DNA of 64,000 nt, from NCBI RefSeq assembly GCF_025642115.1, contig NZ_CP106753.1, positions 62,001 through 126,000 on the forward strand, in the 5' to 3' direction. Numbering within the stretch: position 1 is the first letter of the stretch; each line of letters begins with the position of its first letter. The stretch comes from Chitiniphilus purpureus (GTDB lineage Bacteria; Pseudomonadota; Gammaproteobacteria; Burkholderiales; Chitinibacteraceae). A program made the translations under genes and the position numbers. The notes below the pieces were generated by a model. The model saw only the letters and a program-made list of their open reading frames with translations, did not search any database and was not told the origin of the DNA. Shown here piece by piece: positions 17,015 through 25,680 of this stretch.

Positions 17015-17395
17015 ATGGCGCAGCCCGCGCCGGAGCAGCGGAACGACTTCGCGCTCGCCGGCATTGAAAGCGTCGAGGACATCAAGGCACGCTGGGTGGA
17101 CAGTTTCTACTTCGGCAGCGAGGCGGACGACCGCACGGTGGCGCATGCCTTCAACACCCGTGCCAACCCACTGGGGGTGAAGATCAACGCCATCTACTCC
17201 TCGGACGTGGGCCATTGGGACGTGCCCGACCTGACCGAGGCGCTGGCCGAAAGCCGGGATCTCGTCGACGAGGGCGTGATCAGCGAGGCCGACTTCAAGG
17301 CACTGGTGTTCGAGAACCCGTACCAGCTCTACACCGAAGCCAACCCGGACTTCTTCAAGGGCACCGCAGTCGAGCGCAAGCTTGCCGGCAGCTAG
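17015..17395 (+). pseudogene. amidohydrolase remnant, C-terminal part only
   Basis: About 125 residues match the C-terminal end of the amidohydrolase-2 family (decarboxylase-like metal hydrolases): KINAIYSSDVGHWDVPDLTEAL, with the metal-ligand Asp in SSDVGHWD, then the LVFENPYQLYTEANPDFFKGT ending. The first two thirds, with the HxH metal site and the central His, are missing. The open frame extends upstream to 16943 but that text is unrelated. It lies next to a divergent MFS/LysR pair, so a catabolic locus may once have stood here. Confidence 0.75.
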
Positions 17396-17440
17396 CCTGC
17401 CGCCGGCCCGGTAGAGGGTGGCGGTCCCGGCACGGCGCCT

Positions 17441-18673
17441 TCAGCGCCGCGGCAGCGCCAGCGCGACGAGTGCGCCGACCACGGCTGTGGCAGCGCACGC
17501 CAACGATACCGCCGGCCAGCCCCGGCCGGCGGCCAGCGCGGCAGCAGCAACCGGCCCGGCGAGCAGGCCGGCGTTGTTGCCCTGGATCAGCCATCCCATG
17601 GTGGTCCCCACCAGCGCCGGTGCCGGCGCCTGGATATTGGCCTGGCTGAACAACACCGGCGGGATCACGCCCCCCACGGTCGAGAACACCAGGCACAGCG
17701 CGATGACCTGGATCAGCGATGCGCCTTCGGCGAACACGCCGACGCTGCTGGCGCTCAAACCCAGGAAGGCCGCAGCCAGCACGCGCACCGGGCGCGCGCC
17801 CCGGGCAAGCAGATGACCGCCGATCAGATTGCCAGCCGCGCCGGCCAGCACGCAGACGCCGACCAGCCCCCCCGCAGTCGCGGCCCCCAGTGCCCAGCGC
17901 TGGCCCAGTGCCGATGGCAGGAAACTGAACACCGCGAACCAGCAGGCGGTGAACAGCGCAAACAGCGCGGCCAACAGCAATGGTCCCCTGGCGGTGATCG
18001 TCCGCGCCACGTCCACACGTAGACCCGCAACAGTGAGCGCCCCACCGACAGCCCGCCCGCCCGAGGCGACGGCGACCGCGAACAGCAGCGCATAGGCCAC
18101 CAGCAGCGCGGCATTGATCCACCAGAAACCGCGCCAGCCGACGTGTTCGATCAGCCCCCCGCCGAGCGACGCCAGCGTCATGCCCACCGGCATGAAGGTG
18201 CTCCATACGGCAAACGCGCGCGGCATCAGGCGTTCCGGCACGCACTGCGGGATCAGCGCCGGCGCGCCGACCACCACAGCCAGGAAACCGGCACCCTCGA
18301 TGCAGCGCAGGGCCGGCAACCAGGCCAACGAAGCGGTCAGCGCACTGGCGGCGACGGCCACGCCCTGCACCGCCAGGCCGGCGATCACCAGCCGGCGTGC
18401 GCCGATGCGATCGACCGCCGTGCCGGTGGCGATGCCGAACACAGCACCGACCAGCGCGAACACCGACATCAGCCAGGAAACGGTATCGAGCCCGATCGAC
18501 AGCTCCGCCTGCAGCACGTCCAGTGCCACCGGCATCTTGCCGACCTGGCAGGCCGAGACAATGCCTGCCCCGGTGATCACCAGGATCGACGGCCACGCCG
18601 AGCGGGCCGCGGTGGCGCGATCGGCGGGAGCCGGCCGGGGCCGGGCGGACAATGACGTCGGGTTCATGGCCAT
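17441..18673 (-). CDS. MFS transporter
   Basis: 410-residue major facilitator protein with about 12 hydrophobic segments and the conserved loop DRIGARR between helices 2 and 3 (about residues 88-94). It resembles drug or small-organic-anion exporters of the CynX/YbfB-like set; substrate not identified. Two ATGs compete: 18673, and 18667, which has better spacing from GAGG at 18674-18677. It is transcribed divergently from the LysR gene, 99 bases away, so that regulator most likely controls it. Confidence 0.8.
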   Translation of the reverse strand: MAMNPTSLSARPRPAPADRATAARSAWPSILVITGAGIVSACQVGKMPVALDVLQAELSIGLDTVSWLMSVFALVGAVFGIATGTAVDRIGARRLVIAGLAVQGVAVAASALTASLAWLPALRCIEGAGFLAVVVGAPALIPQCVPERLMPRAFAVWSTFMPVGMTLASLGGGLIEHVGWRGFWWINAALLVAYALLFAVAVASGGRAVGGALTVAGLRVDVARTITARGPLLLAALFALFTACWFAVFSFLPSALGQRWALGAATAGGLVGVCVLAGAAGNLIGGHLLARGARPVRVLAAAFLGLSASSVGVFAEGASLIQVIALCLVFSTVGGVIPPVLFSQANIQAPAPALVGTTMGWLIQGNNAGLLAGPVAAAALAAGRGWPAVSLACAATAVVGALVALALPRR

Positions 18674-18772
18674 CCTCGTGGTCCTGGTGCAGGGAGACTT
18701 GCACTATCTACCAATCGACAAAACGGATGGAAGAGACAAAAATCCGATCAATCCGATCGAAAAAGCAGAACC

Positions 18773-19684
18773 ATGTTGGATGCACTCTCGCTGGGGCAGA
18801 TCCGTACCTTCGTCGCCATCGCCGAAGCAGGCAGCTTTCGCGCGGCCGGACTGCGGCTGCGGCGCGCCCAGTCCGCCATCAGCCATGCCGTCGCAGCGCT
18901 GGAAGCCGCACTGAACGTGACGCTGTTCGACCGCAGCGGGCGCCGGCCGGTGCTGACCGATGCGGGGCGGGCCTTGCTGGAGGATGCCCGCTCGGTGCTG
19001 CTGCGGGTGGACTTCCTGCGGGCACGGGCACGCGGGCTGGAGCAGTCGGTCGAGCTGGAACTGGCACTGGTGGCCGATACGTTGTTCCCATTGTCCCGGC
19101 TGTGCCAGGCGTTGCAGCACTGGCGGGCACTGCAACCCTCGGTGCAGGTGCAGCTGTCGCTCGAGCCGCTTGGCGCGCCGCTGGCCGCGCTGCTGGCCGG
19201 CCACTGCACCATGGCCATCATGGTGGGCGAGCACTTCCACCATCCGCATATCGAGCTGGAGGCGCTGGAGCCGGTCGAACTCGTCGCCGTGGTCGCGGCC
19301 ACCCACCCGCTCGCCGCACTGGTGCGCCAGGGTGCGGCGCTGCAGACCGCCGACCTCGCCGACCACCTGCAGATCGTGCAGACCGATCCGTCTGCGCTGT
19401 CCGAAGGACGCAGCTTCGGCGTGCTCTCCCCGCATACCTGGCGCGTCAGCGAGCAGAGCGCCAAGCTGGCGCTGATCCGGCAGGGCCTGGGTTGGGGCCG
19501 GTTGCCGCATTGGGCCGTGGCTACCGATCTGGCCGCGGGCTGCCTGTTGCCGCTGCCGGTCAGCCTGTACGGCCCGGAAGGCCGCAGCAGCATGCGCGCC
19601 TATCTCGCGCACCGGCTGGACCAGCCACTCGGCCCGGCAGCCCTGACACTGCGCCGCGTGCTGGCGCAGGCGGCAACCCAATAA
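18773..19684 (+). CDS. LysR-family transcriptional regulator
   Basis: 303-residue regulator. The N-terminal winged helix-turn-helix (residues 1-62) has the family pattern LGQIRTFVAIAEAGSFRAAGLRL and the recognition helix AQSAISHAVAALE. The effector-binding domain (from about 90) has LALVADTLFPLSRL and the usual two-lobe periplasmic-binding-protein-like pattern. The divergent MFS gene 99 bases away is the expected target; the shared gap contains no T-N11-A box clear enough to call. Effector unknown. Confidence 0.9.
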   Translation: MLDALSLGQIRTFVAIAEAGSFRAAGLRLRRAQSAISHAVAALEAALNVTLFDRSGRRPVLTDAGRALLEDARSVLLRVDFLRARARGLEQSVELELALVADTLFPLSRLCQALQHWRALQPSVQVQLSLEPLGAPLAALLAGHCTMAIMVGEHFHHPHIELEALEPVELVAVVAATHPLAALVRQGAALQTADLADHLQIVQTDPSALSEGRSFGVLSPHTWRVSEQSAKLALIRQGLGWGRLPHWAVATDLAAGCLLPLPVSLYGPEGRSSMRAYLAHRLDQPLGPAALTLRRVLAQAATQ

Positions 19685-20237
19685 TGGCCTGTGGCGCTGG
19701 ACCGGCCTTGGGCGAACCAGCGCATTCAAGTATTGCAGTGCAAAACGGATGCCGGTGCGCAATGCAACGTGGCCACATATGACGCCATGTACCCACAGCA
19801 AGCGAGGAGCTGCGTCTCAATGGTTCCGCAACCACCCACCCCATGCGTTGCCCGTCCGTTTGCTGCGTTTTGGCGCATGCTTGCGCAACGGTGGGCGGTC
19901 CGCCATGCCGCAACCGGAGCGCCTGCCGGCCAGATCCATCAAAGCCTTGGTGTCCGCATGTCGATTCGATGAAGGCACCCACCGTGGCAGCACCCCGGCG
20001 CTGCGCTTCCAGCTCCACCGATTTTGAACTGAACAAGTAAGAAAATTATCAGGATCAATATTTTTTTGCTTTTGTCATAATTCAGAAGCGCGGATATAGT
20101 TGCAGCTGATCACTGCACTGATCCAGCGATAGCGCCACCGCTGCCGGACAATACCCGTGATCCGGCAACACACCGCGTCGTGCCTTCAGCAGTTCGCTCA
20201 ATGCACTGTCACAGCAATTACTTACAGGACATCCGCC
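19685..20237. other. intergenic region with AT-rich promoter zone
   Basis: No gene is seen. Bases 20035-20105 are sharply AT-rich and are the likely promoter of the two-gene secreted cassette that follows. TGTCACA occurs at 20205-20211 but lacks the matching CGTC at 16 bases, so it is not counted as an ECF41 site. Confidence 0.5.
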
Positions 20238-21092
20238 ATGCACAGACCTCTGCTTGCCCTGCTTGCGGCCGCCTGGCTGAGCCCCACCTGGGCCGCCGCA
20301 CCCATCCCGGAATGGCGCGAGGGCGATGGCTATCTGGTCGGCGTGGCCGTGCAATACCAGGGCCAGACCTACAAGGCGCTGCAATCGCATACTGCCCACA
20401 AGGGCACCAACTGGAACCCTGCCGGCACCCCGGCGCTGTGGCAGCTGCAACGCGATCCGGTGCAGCGCTGCGCGCCGTGGCAGGAAGGTGCGGCCTATCA
20501 GGTCGGCGACAAGGTGCGGTACGAGGGTGGCTACTACCGGGCGCAGCAGGCGCATACCGCCTACCAGGGCACAGGCTGGTTCCCGCCCAAGGTGCCGGCG
20601 CTGTGGCAGCCGATCACGCAATGCGATGCCGTGACCCCGGTGCCGCCGGGCAATGGCGAGACCATCAACGGCATCAAGGTTCCACCCGACCCCGGCGCCG
20701 AAGGACGCAGGACCTTGGCCGGCATCGACAGCGACAACGATGGGGTGCGTGACGACGTGCAGCGATTCCTGGCCAAGGAGGTGGGGCAGCATCCGGCGCG
20801 GTTCAGATACGCGATGGAAATGGCGAGGATTACGCAGCAGGAGATTTTGGCTGCAAGTGAGAACAATAAAGAGAAAGTCCGCTCACTTTTTAGCCAATGG
20901 ATAGTAGCGCATGATTGCTACTTCAGAACATATAAAGATTCGGTTGAGCTTTACAGTTGGAGGCTTAATTTCAGCAAGAAATTGACGGCACTCCATAGCA
21001 ACACCCCGGAGAGAATTGCTGCAAACAACAAGGCCGATGAGCTTGCCAGCGGGAAATTATACCGCTCCCCCATTAAGGCCAACTGCGATTAA
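20238..21092 (+). CDS. secreted protein with two CBM5/12 modules and a TSP3-like calcium motif
   Basis: 284-residue secreted protein. A signal peptide (about 1-20, cut after WAA) is followed by two CBM5/12 chitin-binding modules at about 24-71 and 78-126, each with the aromatic pattern of that family. A linker leads to a thrombospondin type-3-like calcium loop DSDNDGVRDD at 164-173. The last 100 residues are helical, lysine-rich and unrecognised. Base composition changes inside the gene: the modules are high-GC, while the region from about 20810 onward is AT-rich. It ends 9 bases before the next gene, so the two form an operon. Likely it docks the pair on chitin; the C-terminal function is unknown. 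Confidence 0.75.
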   Translation: MHRPLLALLAAAWLSPTWAAAPIPEWREGDGYLVGVAVQYQGQTYKALQSHTAHKGTNWNPAGTPALWQLQRDPVQRCAPWQEGAAYQVGDKVRYEGGYYRAQQAHTAYQGTGWFPPKVPALWQPITQCDAVTPVPPGNGETINGIKVPPDPGAEGRRTLAGIDSDNDGVRDDVQRFLAKEVGQHPARFRYAMEMARITQQEILAASENNKEKVRSLFSQWIVAHDCYFRTYKDSVELYSWRLNFSKKLTALHSNTPERIAANNKADELASGKLYRSPIKANCD

Positions 21093-21101
21093 GGAAACAA
21101 T

Positions 21102-22547
21102 ATGAAGCTCAAATTTCTTATTGCCAGCCTTTTGGTCTCCATTAATTCATGGGCAGAGCTTAATTCATGCGATCAAATACCCGTCACCATACACATAAAC
21201 GGCATTAATACATCAAGAGCTGACGCAGAAGAAAGCCAAAGAATGCTAAAAGTAATTTTGGAAGAAAAACTCGGGCATCCCGTTAAATCTGATCTTGCCT
21301 ACAACCAGACCCACGGCTTCTTCGCCGATATCGCCCAGACCTTCTACCAGCTCAACCAGCAAAACCCCGACGAAGCCCCGGAAAAGATCGCCCAAGCGCT
21401 GTTGTACGGCGAAGCACCGGCCGGGCTGGAGCCCCGGCTGGCCGAGGCGGCGCAGCGCTATTACCGCGCCCAATACGAGCGGGCCATGCTGGCGCAATTG
21501 ACGCTGGACGAGGAAAGCGAAATCCTGCGCGATATCCGGCAGGCGACCAGCAATGACGACAAGGTGCTGCTGGTACCCCATTCGCAGGGCAACCTATTCG
21601 CCAATCGGGTGTATGCGCTGTTGACGCAGAACGGCGTACCCGATTCGGGCCAAGTGCGTATCTTTGGCGTGGCGTCGCCGGCGGACCGGGTGCTGGGCAA
21701 CGGCAGTTATCTCACCTCGAGCAAGGATCTCGTGATCGGCGGCCTGGATCTGCTGCGCAATGTATTGCCCAGCAACATTGTCGTGCCCGCCGGGGACACT
21801 TTGGGCCACGGTTTCAAGGAAACCTATCTGAACCCGGAATTGAACGGGCGGGAAGCCGTGGTGGCAGGGCTGTTGACGACCATCGAGAAGATGAATACAT
21901 CGACCAACCCGTTCTATGCAGATGATCCTGTGTTGAGGCGGGCGCCGTTGGTGTTTTCTTATTACAACACGCCGGTAGGCGAGGAATATCATGCATTGTG
22001 GCGTGCCCATGGCTGGGGAGGCGCCCTGAAATCTTTAATTGGCCTATATCATGTGACGAATGCGCATGGCACGGTTCGATACGATACGGGGCGTAGACCG
22101 CCCAGCGCCCCATTGGAAACCGTCATCAGTGTGGCAAAGACGATTTCCGAAGGAGTAAACGCCCGATTCATCTACGGCATTTCCTGCGCACCCTATCCCC
22201 TTGGAAATGGGGCCAAGCTGGAGCAAGGGAATTATGAGATCAAAGGGGACTTTGGATATGCCTCGCCCATTGGTCAACCCGAAGTCCCTCTCGGCCTGCC
22301 AACTGGCTTCTCGTTGGAGAAACAAGGCTGGCAGTACGACTACCATTTCGATACCACGACGCAACAGCGGTCGCTGGACGATTGGCATTCGACCATCCCC
22401 AACCGTGAGGGATATCCCGGCTTTTCTACCGGCTTTATCAATCTGATCCTCGGCAGGGCCATCGTCACCGAAGATGAGGTCACTGGCCGCTACAGGATCG
22501 AGTGGCAGCCGACCCCCGAATTGAAAGCGACCGAAATCCACCACTGA
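21102..22547 (+). CDS. secreted alpha/beta-hydrolase-like protein
   Basis: 481-residue exported protein, signal peptide about 1-18 (ends SWA). The sequence DDKVLLVPHSQGNLFANRVYALL near 152-174 fits a nucleophile elbow of the HSQG type found in lipase-like hydrolases, with Ser161. An IHINGIN strand near 30-36 could be the oxyanion strand. The catalytic His is not assigned with confidence. It is the second gene of an operon with the CBM5/12 protein and may be brought to chitin by it. The first 60 codons are AT-rich and the rest normal, continuing the composition dip of the upstream gene. Substrate unknown; lipase or esterase activity is inference. Confidence 0.6.
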   Translation: MKLKFLIASLLVSINSWAELNSCDQIPVTIHINGINTSRADAEESQRMLKVILEEKLGHPVKSDLAYNQTHGFFADIAQTFYQLNQQNPDEAPEKIAQALLYGEAPAGLEPRLAEAAQRYYRAQYERAMLAQLTLDEESEILRDIRQATSNDDKVLLVPHSQGNLFANRVYALLTQNGVPDSGQVRIFGVASPADRVLGNGSYLTSSKDLVIGGLDLLRNVLPSNIVVPAGDTLGHGFKETYLNPELNGREAVVAGLLTTIEKMNTSTNPFYADDPVLRRAPLVFSYYNTPVGEEYHALWRAHGWGGALKSLIGLYHVTNAHGTVRYDTGRRPPSAPLETVISVAKTISEGVNARFIYGISCAPYPLGNGAKLEQGNYEIKGDFGYASPIGQPEVPLGLPTGFSLEKQGWQYDYHFDTTTQQRSLDDWHSTIPNREGYPGFSTGFINLILGRAIVTEDEVTGRYRIEWQPTPELKATEIHH

Positions 22548-22567
22548 GCCTTCCGACTGCAGCAACA

Positions 22568-22595
22568 AACAGGGCGCAGCGCGCCCTGTTGTTTT
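22568..22595. terminator. bidirectional intrinsic terminator
   Basis: A 10-bp stem, AACAGGGCGC-agc-GCGCCCTGTT, with a T-rich flank on the plus side and an A-rich flank on the other. It sits between two convergent genes and can serve both. Confidence 0.8.
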
Positions 22596-22601
22596 GCCGA
22601 T

Positions 22602-25133
22602 CTAGTAGTTTGCGTACTGCTTGAGATTGATGCGGACCGTCTGACCATTCACGGTGTAGTCGTAGCGCCCGTCGTCGAGGCGACGGATCGAGACCGCCGG
22701 CTCGGTGCAATCGGGGACCAGCACCGTCGCCTGTTCGAAGATGGCGGCACGCTTTGCGATGCGCCATTTCTGGTGCCAGTTCTCCCTGACGGTCTTGCCC
22801 TCCCCCGGTGGGACCGGATAACCCTGCTGCTGGCTGAAGGTCAGCGCGCGCTCCGCCGGAAAGATGTGCTGCAGGCAGACGCTGGCCGCGCCTTTCTCCC
22901 AGCGGCCATGGGTCGGCTTGAGCGGGTCCACCTGCATCTGGGTGGGCGTATGCAGGTTCCATTCCCAATACCGTGGCGCAGCAGGATTGACGAACATGCG
23001 GTCCAGCACCAGCACGGTATTGCTCGGCCGGTGATAGACCAGCCCGCGCAGCGCGATCCTGAAATTGCTGTCCTGGTTGGCGTAGGCCGGCAACGCATCG
23101 CCCACCACGATTTCGAAGTCCTGGTTTGCGTCCCCTTGCGGCGCGGCCTTGATCGCGCCGGATGAGAAATTCAGGTAGTACAGATTGGAAACCGGGTCCT
23201 GGCGCAACACGTCGTTGAACTGGCCCAGACCACCGTAGTCGTCGGTCCCGTCGTAGGTGATGGCATTGTGCGCGCGGGTATGGATATACCACTGCATGAA
23301 GTGCGGGTATTGGCTGCCAAAGCCGTCGAAGACCCCGGAGTCCACTGCCATGGCCTCGCCGCGGTGATAGAGCAGGAAGCTGTTCTGGTCAGCATGGCTG
23401 TGATTGAACGAGCCGAACGGGCTGGACTTGAAATAGATCGCCGTACGCCGGGCCGCCGGCAGGCGGATGCTGTTGTACAAGGCCACCCACCCGGTGGAAC
23501 GGTTCCAGTAGTGGTCGCGCACCTGCAGGCGCGGGCTGTGCTCGAACTGCAGCGACACATCCTGCTTGAATGCCTGCGCGATCAGGTCCGGTGCCGGATT
23601 GGCAGAGATCATGTGATCGGATTTCATGATCCCGGTCCTGCCCGCATCGTAATCCTCGGCCAGATAGGCCTGGGCCAGCCATTTGACCTCGGGCACCTGG
23701 GTGCGCGCCGCCCAGCCGACCACCACCTCCCTTGCCACGCCTTCCCCGCCCTGATCGCCGAACAGCACCTCGGTGGCACCGGGCGGTGTCATGTAGGCCA
23801 GCAGCTTGCCGGTATTGCGTGCCCAGGCGGTCTTGTAGAGGTCCACGCCGGTCGCCTGTTTGAGCATGTCCCACAACGGAATCATGGAATCCAGCGCATT
23901 GGCCAGATAGCCCATCCCGTTGCCAAACCCGCCGTCCTCGCCGCCCCACGGTGAAATCGCGGCAAGGTAGCCCGGCAACGTGACCGACAGCCAGCGGTCG
24001 GCGGGCGCCCCGGCCGGGGACTGTGGCCCGGTCGAGCCGACCAGCGCACCGATCGTTGCCGCAAAGCTGGCGCTGGCCCAACCGTGGGAGCCGAACAGCC
24101 ACCCATCGAGGGTCAGCGTGTCGTTTTTCAGTCCGACCAGGCGTACATCGATGTTCTGCAACAGCGCGGCCTGTTGCGCGCTGTCCAGCTCGGCGAAGAA
24201 CCAGTCGTAGGTGGTGGCCAGGATGAACGCGATCTGGCGGTTGATCTGATCCTGCTTGGCGTGCGAGGTGGGGCTGCCGGCAGCGGTGGACCAACTGGCG
24301 ATTTCCCGCACCAGGTTGAGGTGGTTGGCCAGATTGGCGGCATAGATATCGGGACGCAGCTGCCGCAGCGCCACCAACGCCACCGCCTGCTTCGACAGGC
24401 GCGGAAAGAAGGTGTTGTTCAGCGTACGCGATTGCTTGTCGGTCAGCTCGACGAGGCTGGCGTTCATGAAATCGGGCACGACCAGCGGCGTGACCGCCTC
24501 ATTGATCAGGTCGTTGACCAGGCCGCGCTGCTGCAGGGACTGGATCCAGGCCGAGTGCGCCGCGCCGCCGGGCAGCGCGCGCGGGTGCGGTTTTGCCAGG
24601 GTGCGCGCCACCAGCTCGGCGATGCCCGTCTGCTGATCGTAGACATCGTAGGCCGGGGCGTCCGGCGTCGGCCCCGTATAGTGCCCGCTGGCATTCGCCG
24701 CTTCGGCCGCCGCCGCGACGCTGACCTTGCTCAGCACCAGTGTCTGCTCGGACGAGGTGACATCCTCGGGCAGCGCCGTGCCATTCTTCAAGGCCGTGTA
24801 GGTCCATTTGTAGGTGCCGAAATCCAAGCCTTCGGCGATGAACCACGGTTTGTTGACGACCTTGTTGACGACCTCCTGCCCGTCCCTGGTGATCCTGACC
24901 CGATAGAACGCGGTGCGGTGCCGGTGCCAGCGCAACACCAGCGGCCGCTGTGTGATGGTGCCCGCGCCATCCTCACCGATCGCGACATCGTTGTTGTTCA
25001 GGGCCAGGGGGCGGCGGCCCAGCTCACGCTCGGTGACCGGCCCATCGGGCACGGTATCGTCGGCATAGACGGGGGAAGCAGCAAGGCAGGCGAATGACAG
25101 CGCCGCGCAGAGCGGCTTGCGAAGGAAGGCCAT
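22602..25133 (-). CDS. heparinase II/III-family polysaccharide lyase
   Basis: 843-residue secreted protein. A signal peptide (about 1-24, ends VYA) is followed by an N-terminal Ig-like/DUF4962-type region (about 60-135), a long alpha/alpha toroid (about 160-530), and the heparinase II/III beta-sandwich from about 555. The latter shows the hallmark segment FGSFNHSHADQNSFLLYHRGE, whose His-rich part lies at the active cleft, and RAHNAITYDG. The family cleaves uronic-acid polysaccharides such as heparin, chondroitin or alginate by beta-elimination; the exact substrate cannot be read from the sequence. It converges with the CBM cassette, and its promoter probably lies in the AT-rich stretch 25150-25190. 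Confidence 0.8.
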   Translation of the reverse strand: MAFLRKPLCAALSFACLAASPVYADDTVPDGPVTERELGRRPLALNNNDVAIGEDGAGTITQRPLVLRWHRHRTAFYRVRITRDGQEVVNKVVNKPWFIAEGLDFGTYKWTYTALKNGTALPEDVTSSEQTLVLSKVSVAAAAEAANASGHYTGPTPDAPAYDVYDQQTGIAELVARTLAKPHPRALPGGAAHSAWIQSLQQRGLVNDLINEAVTPLVVPDFMNASLVELTDKQSRTLNNTFFPRLSKQAVALVALRQLRPDIYAANLANHLNLVREIASWSTAAGSPTSHAKQDQINRQIAFILATTYDWFFAELDSAQQAALLQNIDVRLVGLKNDTLTLDGWLFGSHGWASASFAATIGALVGSTGPQSPAGAPADRWLSVTLPGYLAAISPWGGEDGGFGNGMGYLANALDSMIPLWDMLKQATGVDLYKTAWARNTGKLLAYMTPPGATEVLFGDQGGEGVAREVVVGWAARTQVPEVKWLAQAYLAEDYDAGRTGIMKSDHMISANPAPDLIAQAFKQDVSLQFEHSPRLQVRDHYWNRSTGWVALYNSIRLPAARRTAIYFKSSPFGSFNHSHADQNSFLLYHRGEAMAVDSGVFDGFGSQYPHFMQWYIHTRAHNAITYDGTDDYGGLGQFNDVLRQDPVSNLYYLNFSSGAIKAAPQGDANQDFEIVVGDALPAYANQDSNFRIALRGLVYHRPSNTVLVLDRMFVNPAAPRYWEWNLHTPTQMQVDPLKPTHGRWEKGAASVCLQHIFPAERALTFSQQQGYPVPPGEGKTVRENWHQKWRIAKRAAIFEQATVLVPDCTEPAVSIRRLDDGRYDYTVNGQTVRINLKQYANY

Positions 25134-25588
25134 GGGGGAAGACTCCGGAATTTTGCTTACTTTATAATTGCAAATTGTTTCAATATTTTAACACCCCAGT
25201 AACTGGAAGCAAGCTCCGCGTAGGCTACGCCGGTCCGCCCCAGCCGGCCGGTGAAGCAGCCGTAACGCACCGCGGCAGACAAAGGTGGCGCCCGCGGACG
25301 CGGCGTGCCCATGCGCTGAGTGGCACGACAGCCACCACGCCGTCCCAACCGGTGCCGGTTTCCCGCCCCAACCGTTGCTGCCTTTCGCACGATCTGTTGC
25401 CCGGCTGCGCTGATTTCAGCAGTCGTCCCGGCACGGCCCGCACGGTGGCGCCACTGGCCAAAACCAACGAGGCCGTGCCGGCACGCAGCCCGAAACGCCG
25501 GCAGTACGGGTGTCCGGCAAGCGAGTGCGACGCGGCCGGGTGGGTTTGGATGGCTGCTCTTATTCCTACGAATACTGAAAAACCATCC
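25134..25588. other. intergenic region between the lyase and the dioxygenase operon
   Basis: The first 60 bases are AT-rich and probably carry the lyase promoter on the minus strand. The rest is high-GC with no recognisable gene, up to the sigma-54 site. Confidence 0.5.
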
Positions 25589-25604
25589 TGGCACATGCTT
25601 TGCT
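25589..25604 (+). promoter_or_regulatory. sigma-54 (RpoN) promoter of the dioxygenase operon
   Basis: TGGCACA-TGCT-TTGCT matches TGGCACG-N4-TTGCW with one change and exactly 10 bases between GG (25590-25591) and GC (25602-25603). The ATG of the dioxygenase is 76 bases downstream. Confidence 0.75.
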
Positions 25605-25680
25605 CATAAGGGACCTCCCCGCTTCGTGGGGCACGCAACGACCCGGGTCGCGCCGATCCCAATCCATCAAGGAGCAAGCG

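Noticed and set aside
18723..18739. 17-base exact match to the chitinase ribosome-site region at 2141-2157
   Set aside because: It lies in the MFS/LysR gap, away from a start codon, and one such match is expected now and then by chance in a window of this size.
20205..20211. TGTCACA before the CBM cassette, possible ECF41 site
   Set aside because: The position 16 bases on reads CATC, not CGTC, and the gene is not a usual ECF41 target.
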